A stretch of 64,000 nt of DNA, from contig NZ_QYUO01000001.1 of assembly GCF_003591035.1 (NCBI RefSeq), positions 124,001 to 188,000 of the forward strand. The letters run 5' to 3'. Position 1 is the first letter of the stretch, and every line of letters starts with the position of its first letter. Both the position numbers and the translations under genes were made by a program. The DNA comes from Noviherbaspirillum saxi. GTDB lineage: Bacteria; Pseudomonadota; Gammaproteobacteria; Burkholderiales; Burkholderiaceae_D. The notes beneath the pieces are model-generated. The model did not search any database. It was not told the DNA's origin and saw only the letters and a program-made list of their open reading frames with translations. Of the stretch, positions 35,901-43,612 are shown in pieces.

Positions 35901-36639
35901 CATGGATCGCGCGTTCATAGGCGGCATAGTATTTCGCCGCATCTTCTTCGGTCAGGGCCGCTTCGCCCAGCATGTCGTAGGAATAACGATAACCGCGCTT
36001 TTCATTGTCGCGGCTGTTGTCCAGCGCTTCATCGATGGTCTGGCCGGTGACGAACTGGTTGCCCAGCATACGCATGGCAAGATCGACGCCCTTGCGGATC
36101 AGCGGTTCGCCGCCCTTGGCGATCAGCTTGGTCAGCGCCGAACCGAGTCCCTGCTCGCTATTGGTGCCGACCAGCTTGCCGGTGATCAGCAAGCCCCAGG
36201 TCGCCGCATTGACGAACAGCGACGGCGATTCGCCCAGATGCCGGCGCCAGTCGCCCTTGCTGATCTTGTCGGCAATCAGGCGGTCCGCGGTCTGATGGTC
36301 GGGAATACGCAGCAGCGCTTCGGCCAGGCACATCAAGGCCACGCCTTCTTCGGACGAAAGCGAAAATTCATGCATCAGCGCATCGACGCCCGAGGCGCGG
36401 GTGCGTTTTTCGCGCACCGCTTCCACCAGGCTGCGCGCCAGTTTTTGCGTTTGCGCCTTGGCGGCCGCGCCGGTGCGGGCCTGGCCCAGCAGCCATTGCA
36501 CGGCGTCGGCTTCGTCGCGCCGATAAGCAGCGGTAATGGCGGCACGCAAGGAAGAAGGCGTATGCTCAATGTCTGTATGGAACGCGGAAAACGGGACGGC
36601 TGGGGAATCGGAAACTACCTGGTCGATGGCGGTAAGCAT
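32947..36639 (-). CDS. putA: Bifunctional proline dehydrogenase/P5C dehydrogenase PutA
   Basis: 1230 residues. An N-terminal helical arm is followed by the FAD proline dehydrogenase barrel (GPGISVKLSALHPRYS, VRLVKGAYWDAEIK, YAPVGSHETLLAYLVRRLLENGANSSF) and the P5C dehydrogenase domain (SPWNFPLAIFVGE, IAETGGQNAMIVDSSAL, AGQRCSALRVL with the catalytic Cys), then a further C-terminal domain. It oxidises proline to glutamate. The ribbon-helix-helix DNA-binding domain that opens E. coli PutA is absent, so it should not repress its own gene. The ATG at 36639 gives MLTAIDQVV; the 47-residue upstream extension overlaps the promoter region and is rejected. Confidence 0.95.
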   Translation of the reverse strand: MLTAIDQVVSDSPAVPFSAFHTDIEHTPSSLRAAITAAYRRDEADAVQWLLGQARTGAAAKAQTQKLARSLVEAVREKRTRASGVDALMHEFSLSSEEGVALMCLAEALLRIPDHQTADRLIADKISKGDWRRHLGESPSLFVNAATWGLLITGKLVGTNSEQGLGSALTKLIAKGGEPLIRKGVDLAMRMLGNQFVTGQTIDEALDNSRDNEKRGYRYSYDMLGEAALTEEDAAKYYAAYERAIHAIGRASNGRGIKNGPGISVKLSALHPRYSRAQRVRTMNELLPRLKQLILLAKQYNIGLNIDAEEADRLELSLDLMEALAHDADLAGFEGIGFVVQAYQKRCPYVIDYLADLARRSGRKFMVRLVKGAYWDAEIKRAQVDGMPGYPVYTRKVYTDVSYLVCAQKLLAATDVIYPQFATHNAHTLSSIYTWAQERGVTDYEFQCLHGMGETLYDQVVGSDKLGKPCRIYAPVGSHETLLAYLVRRLLENGANSSFVNQIVDENVAIDSLIADPLDVAAGLKGAMHPNIPLPVDMFGAERKNSAGMDLSNEDALRHIDTVFARFAQQQWSAAPLLAEVEEVSGQPQDIRNPADRRDLVGRVIEADAAQVEYALAAAQTYAVDWQTMPPAARAQALFRAADLLEEHQLELMALAIREAGKSLPNAIAEVREAVDFLRYYAAEITQTPNAAALGPVVCISPWNFPLAIFVGEVSAALAAGNVVLAKPAEQTPLIAHRAVQLLHEAGVPRGALQFLPGRGDVVGAKLTADERVRGVIFTGSTEVAQLINRVLAQRAAREGREIPLIAETGGQNAMIVDSSALPEQVVTDVLSSAFDSAGQRCSALRVLCLQADIADKTLAMLKGAMQELRLANPDRLATDIGPVIDEEAQQNLLRHIDRMRSQGNKVHQLRLPAACTHGTFVPPTVIEIASLAELQREVFGPVLHVLRYRRDELPTLLNAINASGYGLTLGVHSRIDETIDFISSRAHVGNIYVNRNIVGAVVGVQPFGGEGKSGTGPKAGGPLYLKRLQHNAVVTRASHTIHSKDRASAGPVFDSLLAWAGKHGHERIALLADTYAHATLLDTSLVLPGPTGERNTLSFAPRGAVLCCADSVDGLLNQLAAVFATGNTAVIPAHVAHLLPTGLPAEVHAATRSIRDNELADTALQVALVDSAAMPAMLPLLAARDGALVPVVETRDSEPVALWRLVAERALCVNTTAAGGNASLMTLGA

Positions 36640-36732
36640 GGCGTAGGATCGAATCAAAAGATCTCGGAAAAAATAATGATTCGATTGTAGGGAGGATCGA
36701 TATGGATTAATTCTGGAAATATGATCCGCTAT

Positions 36733-36747
36733 CAGAATTTTGTATTT
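36733..36747. promoter_or_regulatory. Possible Lrp-type site in the putA/lrp divergent region
   Basis: CAGAATTTTGTATTT matches 11 of 15 positions of the Lrp consensus YAGHAWATTWTDCTR as I recall it, in the 150-bp AT-rich gap between divergent putA and the Lrp-type gene. Weak on its own; the position supports it. Confidence 0.35.
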
Positions 36748-36789
36748 TGTGGGAAAATCGCGCCAAATTAAATTTTTCACCCGCCCATC

Positions 36790-37248
36790 ATGCTAGACAA
36801 GATCAGCAAGAAAATTCTCTCGGAATTGCAGAACGACGGACGCATCAGCAACGTGGAACTGGCGTCGCGCGTCAACCTGTCGCCGGCTGCCTGTCTGGAG
36901 CGGGTGCGCAAGCTGCAGGAAGCCGGCTATATCGTCAACTACACGGCCCAGCTCAATCCCCAACTGCTCGATGTGTCCTTGTTGGTCTTCATCGAAGTTG
37001 TGCTTGACCGCACCACGCCGGAAGTATTCGAAGCATTCAAGCGCAGCGTGCAAGTGATCCCGGAAGTACAGGAATGCCATATGGTGGCGGGCGGCTTCGA
37101 TTATCTGGTCAAGGCACGGGTCAAGGACATGAATGCCTACCGCGAATTCCTGGGCAAATCCTTGCTGCAACTGAAAGGCGTGCGTGAAACGCATACCTAT
37201 GCCGTGATGGAAGAAGTCAAAAACACCACTAAGCTGCCGATACGCTAA
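36790..37248 (+). CDS. Lrp/AsnC-family transcriptional regulator, probably of putA
   Basis: 152 residues. N-terminal winged helix-turn-helix LDKISKKILSELQNDGRISNVELASRVNLSPAACLERVRKLQEAGYI, then the RAM ligand-binding domain (ECHMVAGGFDYLVKARVKD). It is divergent from putA, a common arrangement in proteobacteria where PutA lacks a DNA-binding domain and an Lrp-type activator (PutR) responds to proline. That pairing is inferred. It ends 2 bp from the convergent GlxA-like gene. Confidence 0.93.
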   Translation: MLDKISKKILSELQNDGRISNVELASRVNLSPAACLERVRKLQEAGYIVNYTAQLNPQLLDVSLLVFIEVVLDRTTPEVFEAFKRSVQVIPEVQECHMVAGGFDYLVKARVKDMNAYREFLGKSLLQLKGVRETHTYAVMEEVKNTTKLPIR

Positions 37249-37250
37249 GC

Positions 37251-38225
37251 CTATTCTGGACTGACGCCGCGCCGCTGCGTCTGCCGGAACAGCATTGGCG
37301 AGATGCCGAAGCGCCGTTCGAAGGCTTTTGACAAGCGCGCCGCGCTGCCAAAACCGGTCTCCGCCGCCACCTGCTTGAGGCCGTAAGGCAACAACAGCAA
37401 ATTCCTCGCCCGGTCGAGCCGCAGCGTTTCGACAAAACGTGCCGGGGTATCGCCCACACTCTGGGTGAAATGGCGATGAAAACTGCGTTCCGACATGGCC
37501 ATGCGCGCCGCCAGCTGGGCTATATCGAGCGGCTCGTCCAGATGCGTACTCATCCAGTCGATCAACTCCGCATACGGTGTATCCGCCTGCCGCCGCGCTT
37601 GCAGCAACGGGCTGAATTGCGACTGGTAGCCGGGCCGGCGCGCATACAGTACCAGCCGCTCGGCGATGCGATTGGCCGCCGCCGCTCCCAAATCCCGTTC
37701 CACAATTGCCAGACACATGTCGATGCCGGTTGTCACGCCGGCCGAAGTCCATACCTTGCCATCTTCCACATAGAGCGCCGCATCATCGACCGCCAGTTCT
37801 GGAAAACCGTCGGCGAGCAGTGAGCAAGCCGACCAATGGGTGGTCACACGCTTGCCGTGGAGCAGGCCCAGGCGTGCCAGCAGCAGCGCACCGGTACAGA
37901 TCGAGCCGTAGCGCCCAGCCGCCATACTAGCCCGCGTCAGCCAGCGGGCTAGCGCACGATGCTCGGCCAGTTGCAGCAAGGCGTCTTCATCGCCGCCCGC
38001 GACCAGCAACAGGTCGATCGCGTTCGCCGGCAGGCGGCGGATCGGTTGGCTGACGATGTCGAGCGCACTGCTGCTTTTTATCGCACCGCCGCCGGCGGAT
38101 ACGATATGCACCTTGTAAAAAGGCGTGGCGCAGGCATCGTTGGCCGCTGCAAATACCGCGGCAGGACCGCTGACATCAAGGATTTGCACGCCGTCGTAGA
38201 CCAGAATGGCAATGGAAACAGGCAT
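37251..38225 (-). CDS. GlxA/FtrA-like AraC regulator with DJ-1/PfpI domain
   Basis: 324 residues. The N-terminal two thirds are a DJ-1/PfpI domain (SIAILVYDGVQILDVSGPAAVF, then SICTGALLLARLGLL with the Cys at the nucleophile position); the C-terminal third is an AraC helix-turn-helix pair (MSERSFHRHFTQSVGDTPARFVETLRLDRAR, GFGSAARLSKAFERRFG). Members such as GlxA and GbdR respond to small nitrogen compounds. No obvious target sits beside it; it is divergent from the DUF1272 gene with 94 bp between starts. Confidence 0.92.
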   Translation of the reverse strand: MPVSIAILVYDGVQILDVSGPAAVFAAANDACATPFYKVHIVSAGGGAIKSSSALDIVSQPIRRLPANAIDLLLVAGGDEDALLQLAEHRALARWLTRASMAAGRYGSICTGALLLARLGLLHGKRVTTHWSACSLLADGFPELAVDDAALYVEDGKVWTSAGVTTGIDMCLAIVERDLGAAAANRIAERLVLYARRPGYQSQFSPLLQARRQADTPYAELIDWMSTHLDEPLDIAQLAARMAMSERSFHRHFTQSVGDTPARFVETLRLDRARNLLLLPYGLKQVAAETGFGSAARLSKAFERRFGISPMLFRQTQRRGVSPE

Positions 38226-38319
38226 TGGCAGAATTTAGCGTAATTCTGTCATTTCTGCCAAATCACCGCGGCGTTAAGATGGCTGTATTCCATCTCTTCA
38301 ACTTCAATTTGCGACCGCC

Positions 38320-38628
38320 ATGCTTGAACTCAGACCTAGCTGCGAACACTGCAATACCGCACTGCCACCCGAATCCACCGACGCAATGATATGCAGTTTT
38401 GAATGCACCTTTTGCACGCACTGCGCAATGGAGGTGCTCGACCATGTTTGCCCCAATTGCGGCGGTAACTTCACTGCGCGTCCGATACGTCCGGCACGGG
38501 ATTGGAAAGGTGGAAATTTTCTCGGCACCTACCCGGCAACAACGACGGTCAAGTACCGTCCGGTCGATGTGGCTGCGCATAAGCTGTTGCTGGAAAAACT
38601 GGCCGACATTGCCCCCTGGAAGCGCTAG
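38320..38628 (+). CDS. DUF1272 cysteine-rich small protein
   Basis: 102 residues. The pattern MLELRPSCEHCNTALPP, ICSFECTFCTHCAM and CPNCGG gives eight cysteines in CxxC-type pairs plus a histidine, as in DUF1272 proteins; it should bind zinc. A conserved RPIRPA follows. The C-terminal tail (about residues 68-102) is longer than in the minimal family. Cytoplasmic, function unknown. Confidence 0.88.
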   Translation: MLELRPSCEHCNTALPPESTDAMICSFECTFCTHCAMEVLDHVCPNCGGNFTARPIRPARDWKGGNFLGTYPATTTVKYRPVDVAAHKLLLEKLADIAPWKR

Positions 38629-38770
38629 CGAAAAACGTGTACATCGTCGCAAGCGCACCGCCATGCATCGCATCATGCGCTTTGCGTTCGCTCAACAGCA
38701 TCTCCATCGCAATTCTGTAAAACACAAGACAGGCCATACGGCTAACCGGTTGAGTATGCGGGAGTATGCG

Positions 38771-38959
38771 ATGACATGGATCCATGCAATACCTTGGCAC
38801 TGGCTGGAATCGCTCGCAATGGTGTTGTTCTGGGGATTGGTGATCGTGCTGGCCTTGGTACCGATCAACTATTTGCGTGAACAGCTCGAGGCTGTCGACT
38901 CGCCGCCTGCATCGGCTGCGGATGACACATCGACCACGCATGAGCATGGCTCTACCTGA
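38771..38959 (+). CDS. Small single-span membrane protein
   Basis: 62 residues: a hydrophobic helix (LAMVLFWGLVIVLALVPINYL) followed by a polar acidic tail ending in His-rich THEHGST. The ATG at 38771 is preferred over one at 38756 because GGGAG lies 6 bases before it. No family is recognised. It stands alone, 142 bp after the DUF1272 gene. The following 384 bp (38960-39343) hold no clear gene apart from a possible 34-codon leader frame. Confidence 0.5.
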   Translation: MTWIHAIPWHWLESLAMVLFWGLVIVLALVPINYLREQLEAVDSPPASAADDTSTTHEHGST

Positions 38960-39242
38960 TAACGGCGCGTCGGAAGTGCTCGAGCCTTGCCATATATGTC
39001 GAACCAGTGATGGTTACGGCCATGGTGGCCGGCGCATGCATGGGCCGGTAGCCGCCCTGCATTGACCGCATCCTGTTTTACCTTCCGATACACCCTTTGA
39101 CTAAACGCAAGCGCGGGGCAAATTGCGGACATTGCGGATTGTCATTGCTGACTGATTTGGCAAAATACCCCGCGCGCTTTTGCACATTGGTGCTTCACCT
39201 TATCAATGCAACAATATTCATGTAACGTCAGGCGGTAATCAG

Positions 39243-39347
39243 ATGCAGGTCTTTTCACCTATTTTGTCTTTTCGACTTTCGCTTTCCGATTTCGTGAACA
39301 GCGGCCTGCGCGGCTGCATGCACACGACACCGGAAGGTGCCGAATGA
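39243..39347 (+). CDS. Possible 34-residue leader frame coupled to the receiver gene
   Basis: ATG at 39243 opens 34 codons ending in TGA that overlaps the receiver start as ATGA. The peptide is basic/polar with no recognised motif, and no good ribosome site precedes it. Its only support is the exact stop-start overlap, so it may be chance. Confidence 0.25.
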   Translation: MQVFSPILSFRLSLSDFVNSGLRGCMHTTPEGAE

Positions 39348-39724
39348 TTTCAGTGCTATTGCGCATTCTGGTGGTAGAGGATGACCAGGCCTTGCTTGCC
39401 GTACTCTGCGACATGCTCGGAAGCCTGGGATACTGCGCCGTCGGTGTCAGCTGCGCGGAAGATGCGCTTGAACAGCTGCGCAGCGCCAGCTTCCATGTAC
39501 TGCTTTCCGATATCAACCTTCCCGGTATGTCCGGTCTGGAACTGGCGGCGACCGCTGTCGCGATGGCGCCGGGAATCAGCGTCGTCTTTTCATCCGGCTA
39601 TGGTTATCTGCTGACGGACAAGCTTCAGTTCGAGTTCCAGCTGCTGCACAAACCCTATCATTTGCAGGAACTGGCGCGCGTGCTTCGCGCGTCGATCAAG
39701 CATCTTTCCAACGCCGCACAGTGA
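39344..39724 (+). CDS. Stand-alone response-regulator receiver (CheY-like)
   Basis: 126 residues, one REC domain: acidic pocket VVEDD (residues 10-14), phospho-acceptor Asp56 in LLSDINLPGMSG, the Ser/Thr position in VVFSSGYG and the conserved Lys in LHKPYHL. No output domain. No histidine kinase gene is adjacent, so its partner is unknown. Confidence 0.9.
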   Translation: MISVLLRILVVEDDQALLAVLCDMLGSLGYCAVGVSCAEDALEQLRSASFHVLLSDINLPGMSGLELAATAVAMAPGISVVFSSGYGYLLTDKLQFEFQLLHKPYHLQELARVLRASIKHLSNAAQ

Positions 39725-39758
39725 ATGCGCCGGCAGCATCGCCGGAGCAAATCCGGGA

Positions 39759-39813
39759 TGTCACCGAAACGTCATCCAATCTTCATTTGCAGGTCACAAA
39801 TCGTCCGTAGCAT
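39759..39813 (+). promoter_or_regulatory. Tandem Pho box and promoter
   Basis: Four direct repeats with exact 11-bp period: TGTCA (39759), CGTCA (39770), CTTCA (39781) and GGTCA (39792), each followed by a 6-base spacer. This is the PhoB-binding layout, here two Pho boxes in tandem. A -10-like TAGCAT (39808-39813) lies 10 bp after the last repeat, the usual distance when the Pho box replaces the -35 element. It points at the 66-residue gene and phoX. Confidence 0.65.
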
Positions 39814-39864
39814 CTCGGCCGTAAAGCGAGCAGTTGCTCTTAGTCCAGATGCGAAGGAAGCACC

Positions 39865-40065
39865 ATGAGCCCCGATATTGTCATCGTCAGGGAAGGCGAC
39901 GGTTACCGCCTGTTGCATGGCCACCTGCGCCTGGCCAATGAATTGGGCCAGTCCGGTGCAGTCGACGTCGAGGTGCGCGGTGAAGGACGGGTAAGCATCG
40001 TCAGACACCGTAGCGAGTATGAAGTGCATCGCGATGGTCAGCGCCTGCCGCTTTACCGGCAATAG
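39865..40065 (+). CDS. 66-residue protein upstream of phoX
   Basis: Small cytoplasmic protein, MSPDIVIVREGDGYRLLHGH start, with an AGGAAG ribosome site 6 bases before the ATG. The order beta (DIVIVREGDGYRLL), HGHLRLANELG, beta (DVEVRGEGRVSIV) echoes the core of the ParB/KorB-like N-terminal fold, in which GHHRLAA-type strings follow a beta hairpin, but it is far too short to be a normal ParB. It lies 50 bp downstream of the tandem Pho box and 62 bp before phoX, so it probably shares that transcript. Function unknown. Confidence 0.65.
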   Translation: MSPDIVIVREGDGYRLLHGHLRLANELGQSGAVDVEVRGEGRVSIVRHRSEYEVHRDGQRLPLYRQ

Positions 40066-40127
40066 GAAAACCATGCGTCCTATTGTTTGCATTGCGTGGC
40101 ACAATCATTAACGAGGAAACCGCACCC

Positions 40128-42362
40128 ATGAATGACCTGACCCGGAGCGAGCTGCTGGAGCCGGAAGATATCGGCACGAATAACTCGAACAATCCTTCCT
40201 TCGACAGCCTGCTTGGCGCGCGCCTGAGCCGTCGTTCCATCCTGAAGGGCAGCTTTGGCCTGGCCTCGACCGCATTCTTTGGCACCGGCCTGGTCGCCTG
40301 CGGCGGCAGCGATGCCGTCGCCACGACACCGCCGACGACCGCTCCCGAAGTCGTCAAGAGCCTCAAGCTCAATTTCAATGCCGTTGCCAAGAGCCTGGCC
40401 GATGCTGTCAGCCTTCCCGCCGGGTATACCGCCACAGTGCTATATCGCCTGGGCGATCCGATTGCGGCTGGCGTCGCCGACTACAAGAACGACGGTAGCG
40501 ATTCCGGCGCCTCGTTTGCCCAGCGCGCCGGCGACCATCATGACGGCATGCATTTCTTTGGCCTCGGTGCCGATGGCAAATACAGCGCCAATAGCAGCGA
40601 TCGCGGCTTGCTCGTGATGAATCACGAAGCCATCACCGGCTCCTTTCTGCATGCAGCAGGACAAACGATTAGTAATGGCGTGCGTACCGTGCCCGATGAG
40701 GTACTTAAGGAAATGAATGCGCATGGCGTCAGCGTGATTGAAGTCATCCGCAGCGGAAGCAGCTTCAGCTACAAGAAGGATTCGAGCTTCAATCGCCGCG
40801 TGACCGCATTGACGGAAATGGCCCTGTCCGGGCCGGCAGCCAAATCGCCGATGATGGTGACCGCTTATTCGACAGACGGTTCGAAGACGCGCGGCACGGT
40901 CAACAATTGCGCTGACGGATACACGCCCTGGGGTACCTATGTGACATGCGAGGAAAACTGGGCCGGCTTCTTCCGTCGCGTGGCCGCCAGCGATGACGTC
41001 AGCCGTACTGCAAGGGAAAAGACGTCGTTCGCGCGCTATGGCGTTACCGGAAACGGAACACACTTGTGGGCAACGCCGAACGGAGCATCGGCCAGCGATA
41101 CCATGTTCAGCCGCTGGAACGCAATGAAGCTCGGCAGTTCGACCGATGGCAGCGACGATTTCCGCAACGCTCCCAATACCTTTGGCTGGATCGTGGAAAT
41201 CGATCCGTTTACTCCGGCATCGACGCCGAAAAAACGTACCGCCATGGGCCGCTTCGCGCATGAAAACGCGGCTTATCTGCCGGTGGTCGCCGGACAGCCG
41301 GTGGTGTATTACATGGGCGACGATTCGCGCGGCGAATATTTGTACAAATACGTGTCGACCGCGGTCTGGGATCCGGCCGATGCGAGCAAAGGCATGGCCG
41401 CAGGCGACAAGTATCTGGATGACGGCAAGCTGTATGTCGCGAAATTCAATGCCGATGGCAGCGGCGCCTGGGTCGAACTCAAGTTCGGCAGCAATGGCCT
41501 GACTGCCGCGAATACGACGTATGCATTTGCCGACCAGGCCGATGTGCTGATCAATACCCGCCTGGCGGCCGACGCGGTCGGCGCCACCAGGATGGACCGA
41601 CCGGAATGGGTGGCGGTCAACCCGGCCAATGGCGAAGCCTATCTGACGCTGACCAATAACAGCAACCGCGTACTCGCCAATCCGACATCGAGCCAGCAAT
41701 TGGTCGACCCGGCGAATCCGCGTTTCTACAACGATCCGAAAGGCACCGCCGCGACCGCGCAGAGAGGCAACCCGAACGGCCATATCATCCGCTGGAAGGA
41801 TGCGAGCGCAACGGCCACCAGCTTCCAGTGGGACGTATTCCTGTTCGGTGCCCGCGCCGGCGCCAACACGGCCAATATCAACGTCTCGAACCTGAGCGCG
41901 GACAATGACTTTTCCAGCCCGGACGGCCTGTGGTTCTCGCAGAATACCGGCTTGCTCTGGATCCAGACCGATGACGGCGCCTTTACCGATGCCACCAATT
42001 GCATGATGCTGGCGGCGGTGGCCGGCAAGGTCGGCGATGGCGGCAAGAAGACCATCAACAACGTCGATGGCGCGACCAGCAAGGCGGTCGACACTTATGT
42101 CGGTGCGGCACCCGGCGATACCAATCTGCGCCGCTTCCTGGTGGGACCGAAGGAATGTGAAATCACCGGCGTCGCGGAAACACCGGATGGCAAGGCACTG
42201 TTCGTCAATATTCAGCACCCGGGCGAAGACACTAAGCCGAATTATGCGAATCCGTCCAGTTACGGCAGTCACTGGCCTGATGGCGGCAGCGCCAGACCGC
42301 GTTCGGCGACCATCGTCATTACCAAGAACGACGGCGGAACGATAGGCGGCGGGTTGGCATAA
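40128..42362 (+). CDS. phoX: PhoX-family alkaline phosphatase (DUF839)
   Basis: 744 residues. A Tat signal is visible: SRRSILKGSFGLASTAFFG at about residues 37-55, followed by a lipobox-like VACGG. The DUF839/PhoX body has GDHHDGMHFFGL, GLLVMNHEAI, WGTYVTCEENW, GWIVEIDPF, GRFAHENAAYLP, YYMGDDSRGEYLYKYVS and SPDGLWF. PhoX enzymes are calcium/iron-dependent phosphatases exported folded through Tat. The ATG at 40128 follows ACGAGGAAAC. Tandem Pho box upstream and a strong terminator downstream frame a two-gene unit with the 66-residue gene. Confidence 0.92.
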   Translation: MNDLTRSELLEPEDIGTNNSNNPSFDSLLGARLSRRSILKGSFGLASTAFFGTGLVACGGSDAVATTPPTTAPEVVKSLKLNFNAVAKSLADAVSLPAGYTATVLYRLGDPIAAGVADYKNDGSDSGASFAQRAGDHHDGMHFFGLGADGKYSANSSDRGLLVMNHEAITGSFLHAAGQTISNGVRTVPDEVLKEMNAHGVSVIEVIRSGSSFSYKKDSSFNRRVTALTEMALSGPAAKSPMMVTAYSTDGSKTRGTVNNCADGYTPWGTYVTCEENWAGFFRRVAASDDVSRTAREKTSFARYGVTGNGTHLWATPNGASASDTMFSRWNAMKLGSSTDGSDDFRNAPNTFGWIVEIDPFTPASTPKKRTAMGRFAHENAAYLPVVAGQPVVYYMGDDSRGEYLYKYVSTAVWDPADASKGMAAGDKYLDDGKLYVAKFNADGSGAWVELKFGSNGLTAANTTYAFADQADVLINTRLAADAVGATRMDRPEWVAVNPANGEAYLTLTNNSNRVLANPTSSQQLVDPANPRFYNDPKGTAATAQRGNPNGHIIRWKDASATATSFQWDVFLFGARAGANTANINVSNLSADNDFSSPDGLWFSQNTGLLWIQTDDGAFTDATNCMMLAAVAGKVGDGGKKTINNVDGATSKAVDTYVGAAPGDTNLRRFLVGPKECEITGVAETPDGKALFVNIQHPGEDTKPNYANPSSYGSHWPDGGSARPRSATIVITKNDGGTIGGGLA

Positions 42363-42383
42363 GCAAGTCTTTTCATGAAAATA

Positions 42384-42409
42384 AAAAACCCGCCTCGGCG
42401 GGTTTTTTG
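42384..42409. terminator. Rho-independent bidirectional terminator after phoX
   Basis: AAAAAA, then CCCGC / GCGGG stem with a short loop, then TTTTTT. The A and T runs on both sides allow it to end both phoX and the convergent lysR transcript. Confidence 0.92.
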
Positions 42410-42442
42410 CATTCGTAAAAGCTTTGTATCTGGACCAAGCCT

Positions 42443-43420
42443 TCAGGCAGCTGGTTTTTCCGTCGCTATCCCGGACTTCACAAAGGTTTCGCGCGTCGTG
42501 CCGCTCAAGTGCGAACGCAGCCATTTATGCGCCGGACTGCGTGTATCACGTTCATGCCACAACATATCGACATGCACGGTCGGCGTGGCAAACGGCAGTT
42601 CCTTGGTAATCAGCGCGCCGGTAATGCCGGTTGATGCAATCAGGTGACGCGGCAGCACGGTAATCAGGTCCGAGGTAGCCACCACGCGGCCAGCGGTAAA
42701 GAATTGATTGACCGTTAACAGAATGCGGCGTTCGCGGCCAAGCTGTGCAAGGGTTTCATCGATCAAGCCATGAGCCCGGCCCGAAAAGCTGACCAGCAAA
42801 TGGTTTGCCGAACAATAGCCGTCGAGCGTCAGGTCATCTTTTGCCAGCGGATGGTTCTTGCGCATCACGCAGACATAGCGTCCGGAATACAACTGTTCAT
42901 GGCGGATTGGAGATACCGACGCGCCCTGCCCTCCGGCCAGTTGCGCGACCACACCGGGAAAGAAACCCACTGCCAGATCGATATCGCCGCGCAGCAACAT
43001 CGGACGGGGTTCCCGCGTGGTCAGCGGCACCATCCTGATGGTCAGGCCCGGTGCTTCGCGTTCTATCGAACGCACCAGCGCGGGCAGCCAAAGCGCGGCG
43101 GTTGCGTCCGCCATCGCCATCCGAAAAGTGTTTTGCGCGATCGCGATATCGAAGTTTTGTTCGGGAGCGATCGCTTCCTCGAGTTCCGACAATGCGTGCC
43201 GCACCGCCGGCCAAAGAGTTTCCGCGCGCAAGGTCGGTTTGACCCCGTGTGCGGTACGAATCAGCAATTCGTCACCAAGCGCATCGCGCAGACGGCGCAA
43301 GGCGTTCGACACTGCCGGTTGCGTCATTGCAAGGCGGCTCGCGGCGCGGGTCAGGTTTTGCTCGGTCATCACCGCGTCGAAAACGCGCAATAAATTCAGA
43401 TCAAGGGTAAGGAAGCTCAT
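42443..43420 (-). CDS. LysR-family regulator (NodD/PcpR-like)
   Basis: 325 residues. The helix-turn-helix LDLNLLRVFDAVMTEQNLTRAASRLAMTQPAVSNALRRLRDALGDELLIRT is of the subfamily that includes NodD, LeuO and PcpR. The binding domain contains RGDIDLAVGFFPG and LPRHLIA. It is divergent from two small membrane protein genes, which are the likely targets, with inverted repeats in between. Confidence 0.92.
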   Translation of the reverse strand: MSFLTLDLNLLRVFDAVMTEQNLTRAASRLAMTQPAVSNALRRLRDALGDELLIRTAHGVKPTLRAETLWPAVRHALSELEEAIAPEQNFDIAIAQNTFRMAMADATAALWLPALVRSIEREAPGLTIRMVPLTTREPRPMLLRGDIDLAVGFFPGVVAQLAGGQGASVSPIRHEQLYSGRYVCVMRKNHPLAKDDLTLDGYCSANHLLVSFSGRAHGLIDETLAQLGRERRILLTVNQFFTAGRVVATSDLITVLPRHLIASTGITGALITKELPFATPTVHVDMLWHERDTRSPAHKWLRSHLSGTTRETFVKSGIATEKPAA

Positions 43421-43509
43421 GATGAGTAAGAAAGAAAATTCTTTTGAGCAAGACGATTTGGTTATCTCTGGCGCAACCGATATTCATGGAAATTATAGCT
43501 GATATGCAA

Positions 43510-43529
43510 AACCGAAATTGGTTTTAACC
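43510..43529. promoter_or_regulatory. Possible LysR operator
   Basis: Alternating arms AACC (43510-43513), GGTT (43520-43523) and AACC (43526-43529) form two overlapping inverted repeats in the 192-bp divergent region. Suggestive of a LysR operator, not proof. Confidence 0.35.
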
Positions 43530-43612
43530 GATCTCCCTACTTATACTGCAATGCAGCAAAAGAGAAAAGTCATTTGAGAAAAGTCGTTTAAATATATTGT
43601 TCGGAGTAAATC

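Noticed and set aside
40440..42524. 694-residue open frame opposite phoX
   Set aside because: Antisense to a convincing PhoX gene; composition is His/Arg/Ile-rich as typical of shadow frames, and it runs through the terminator.
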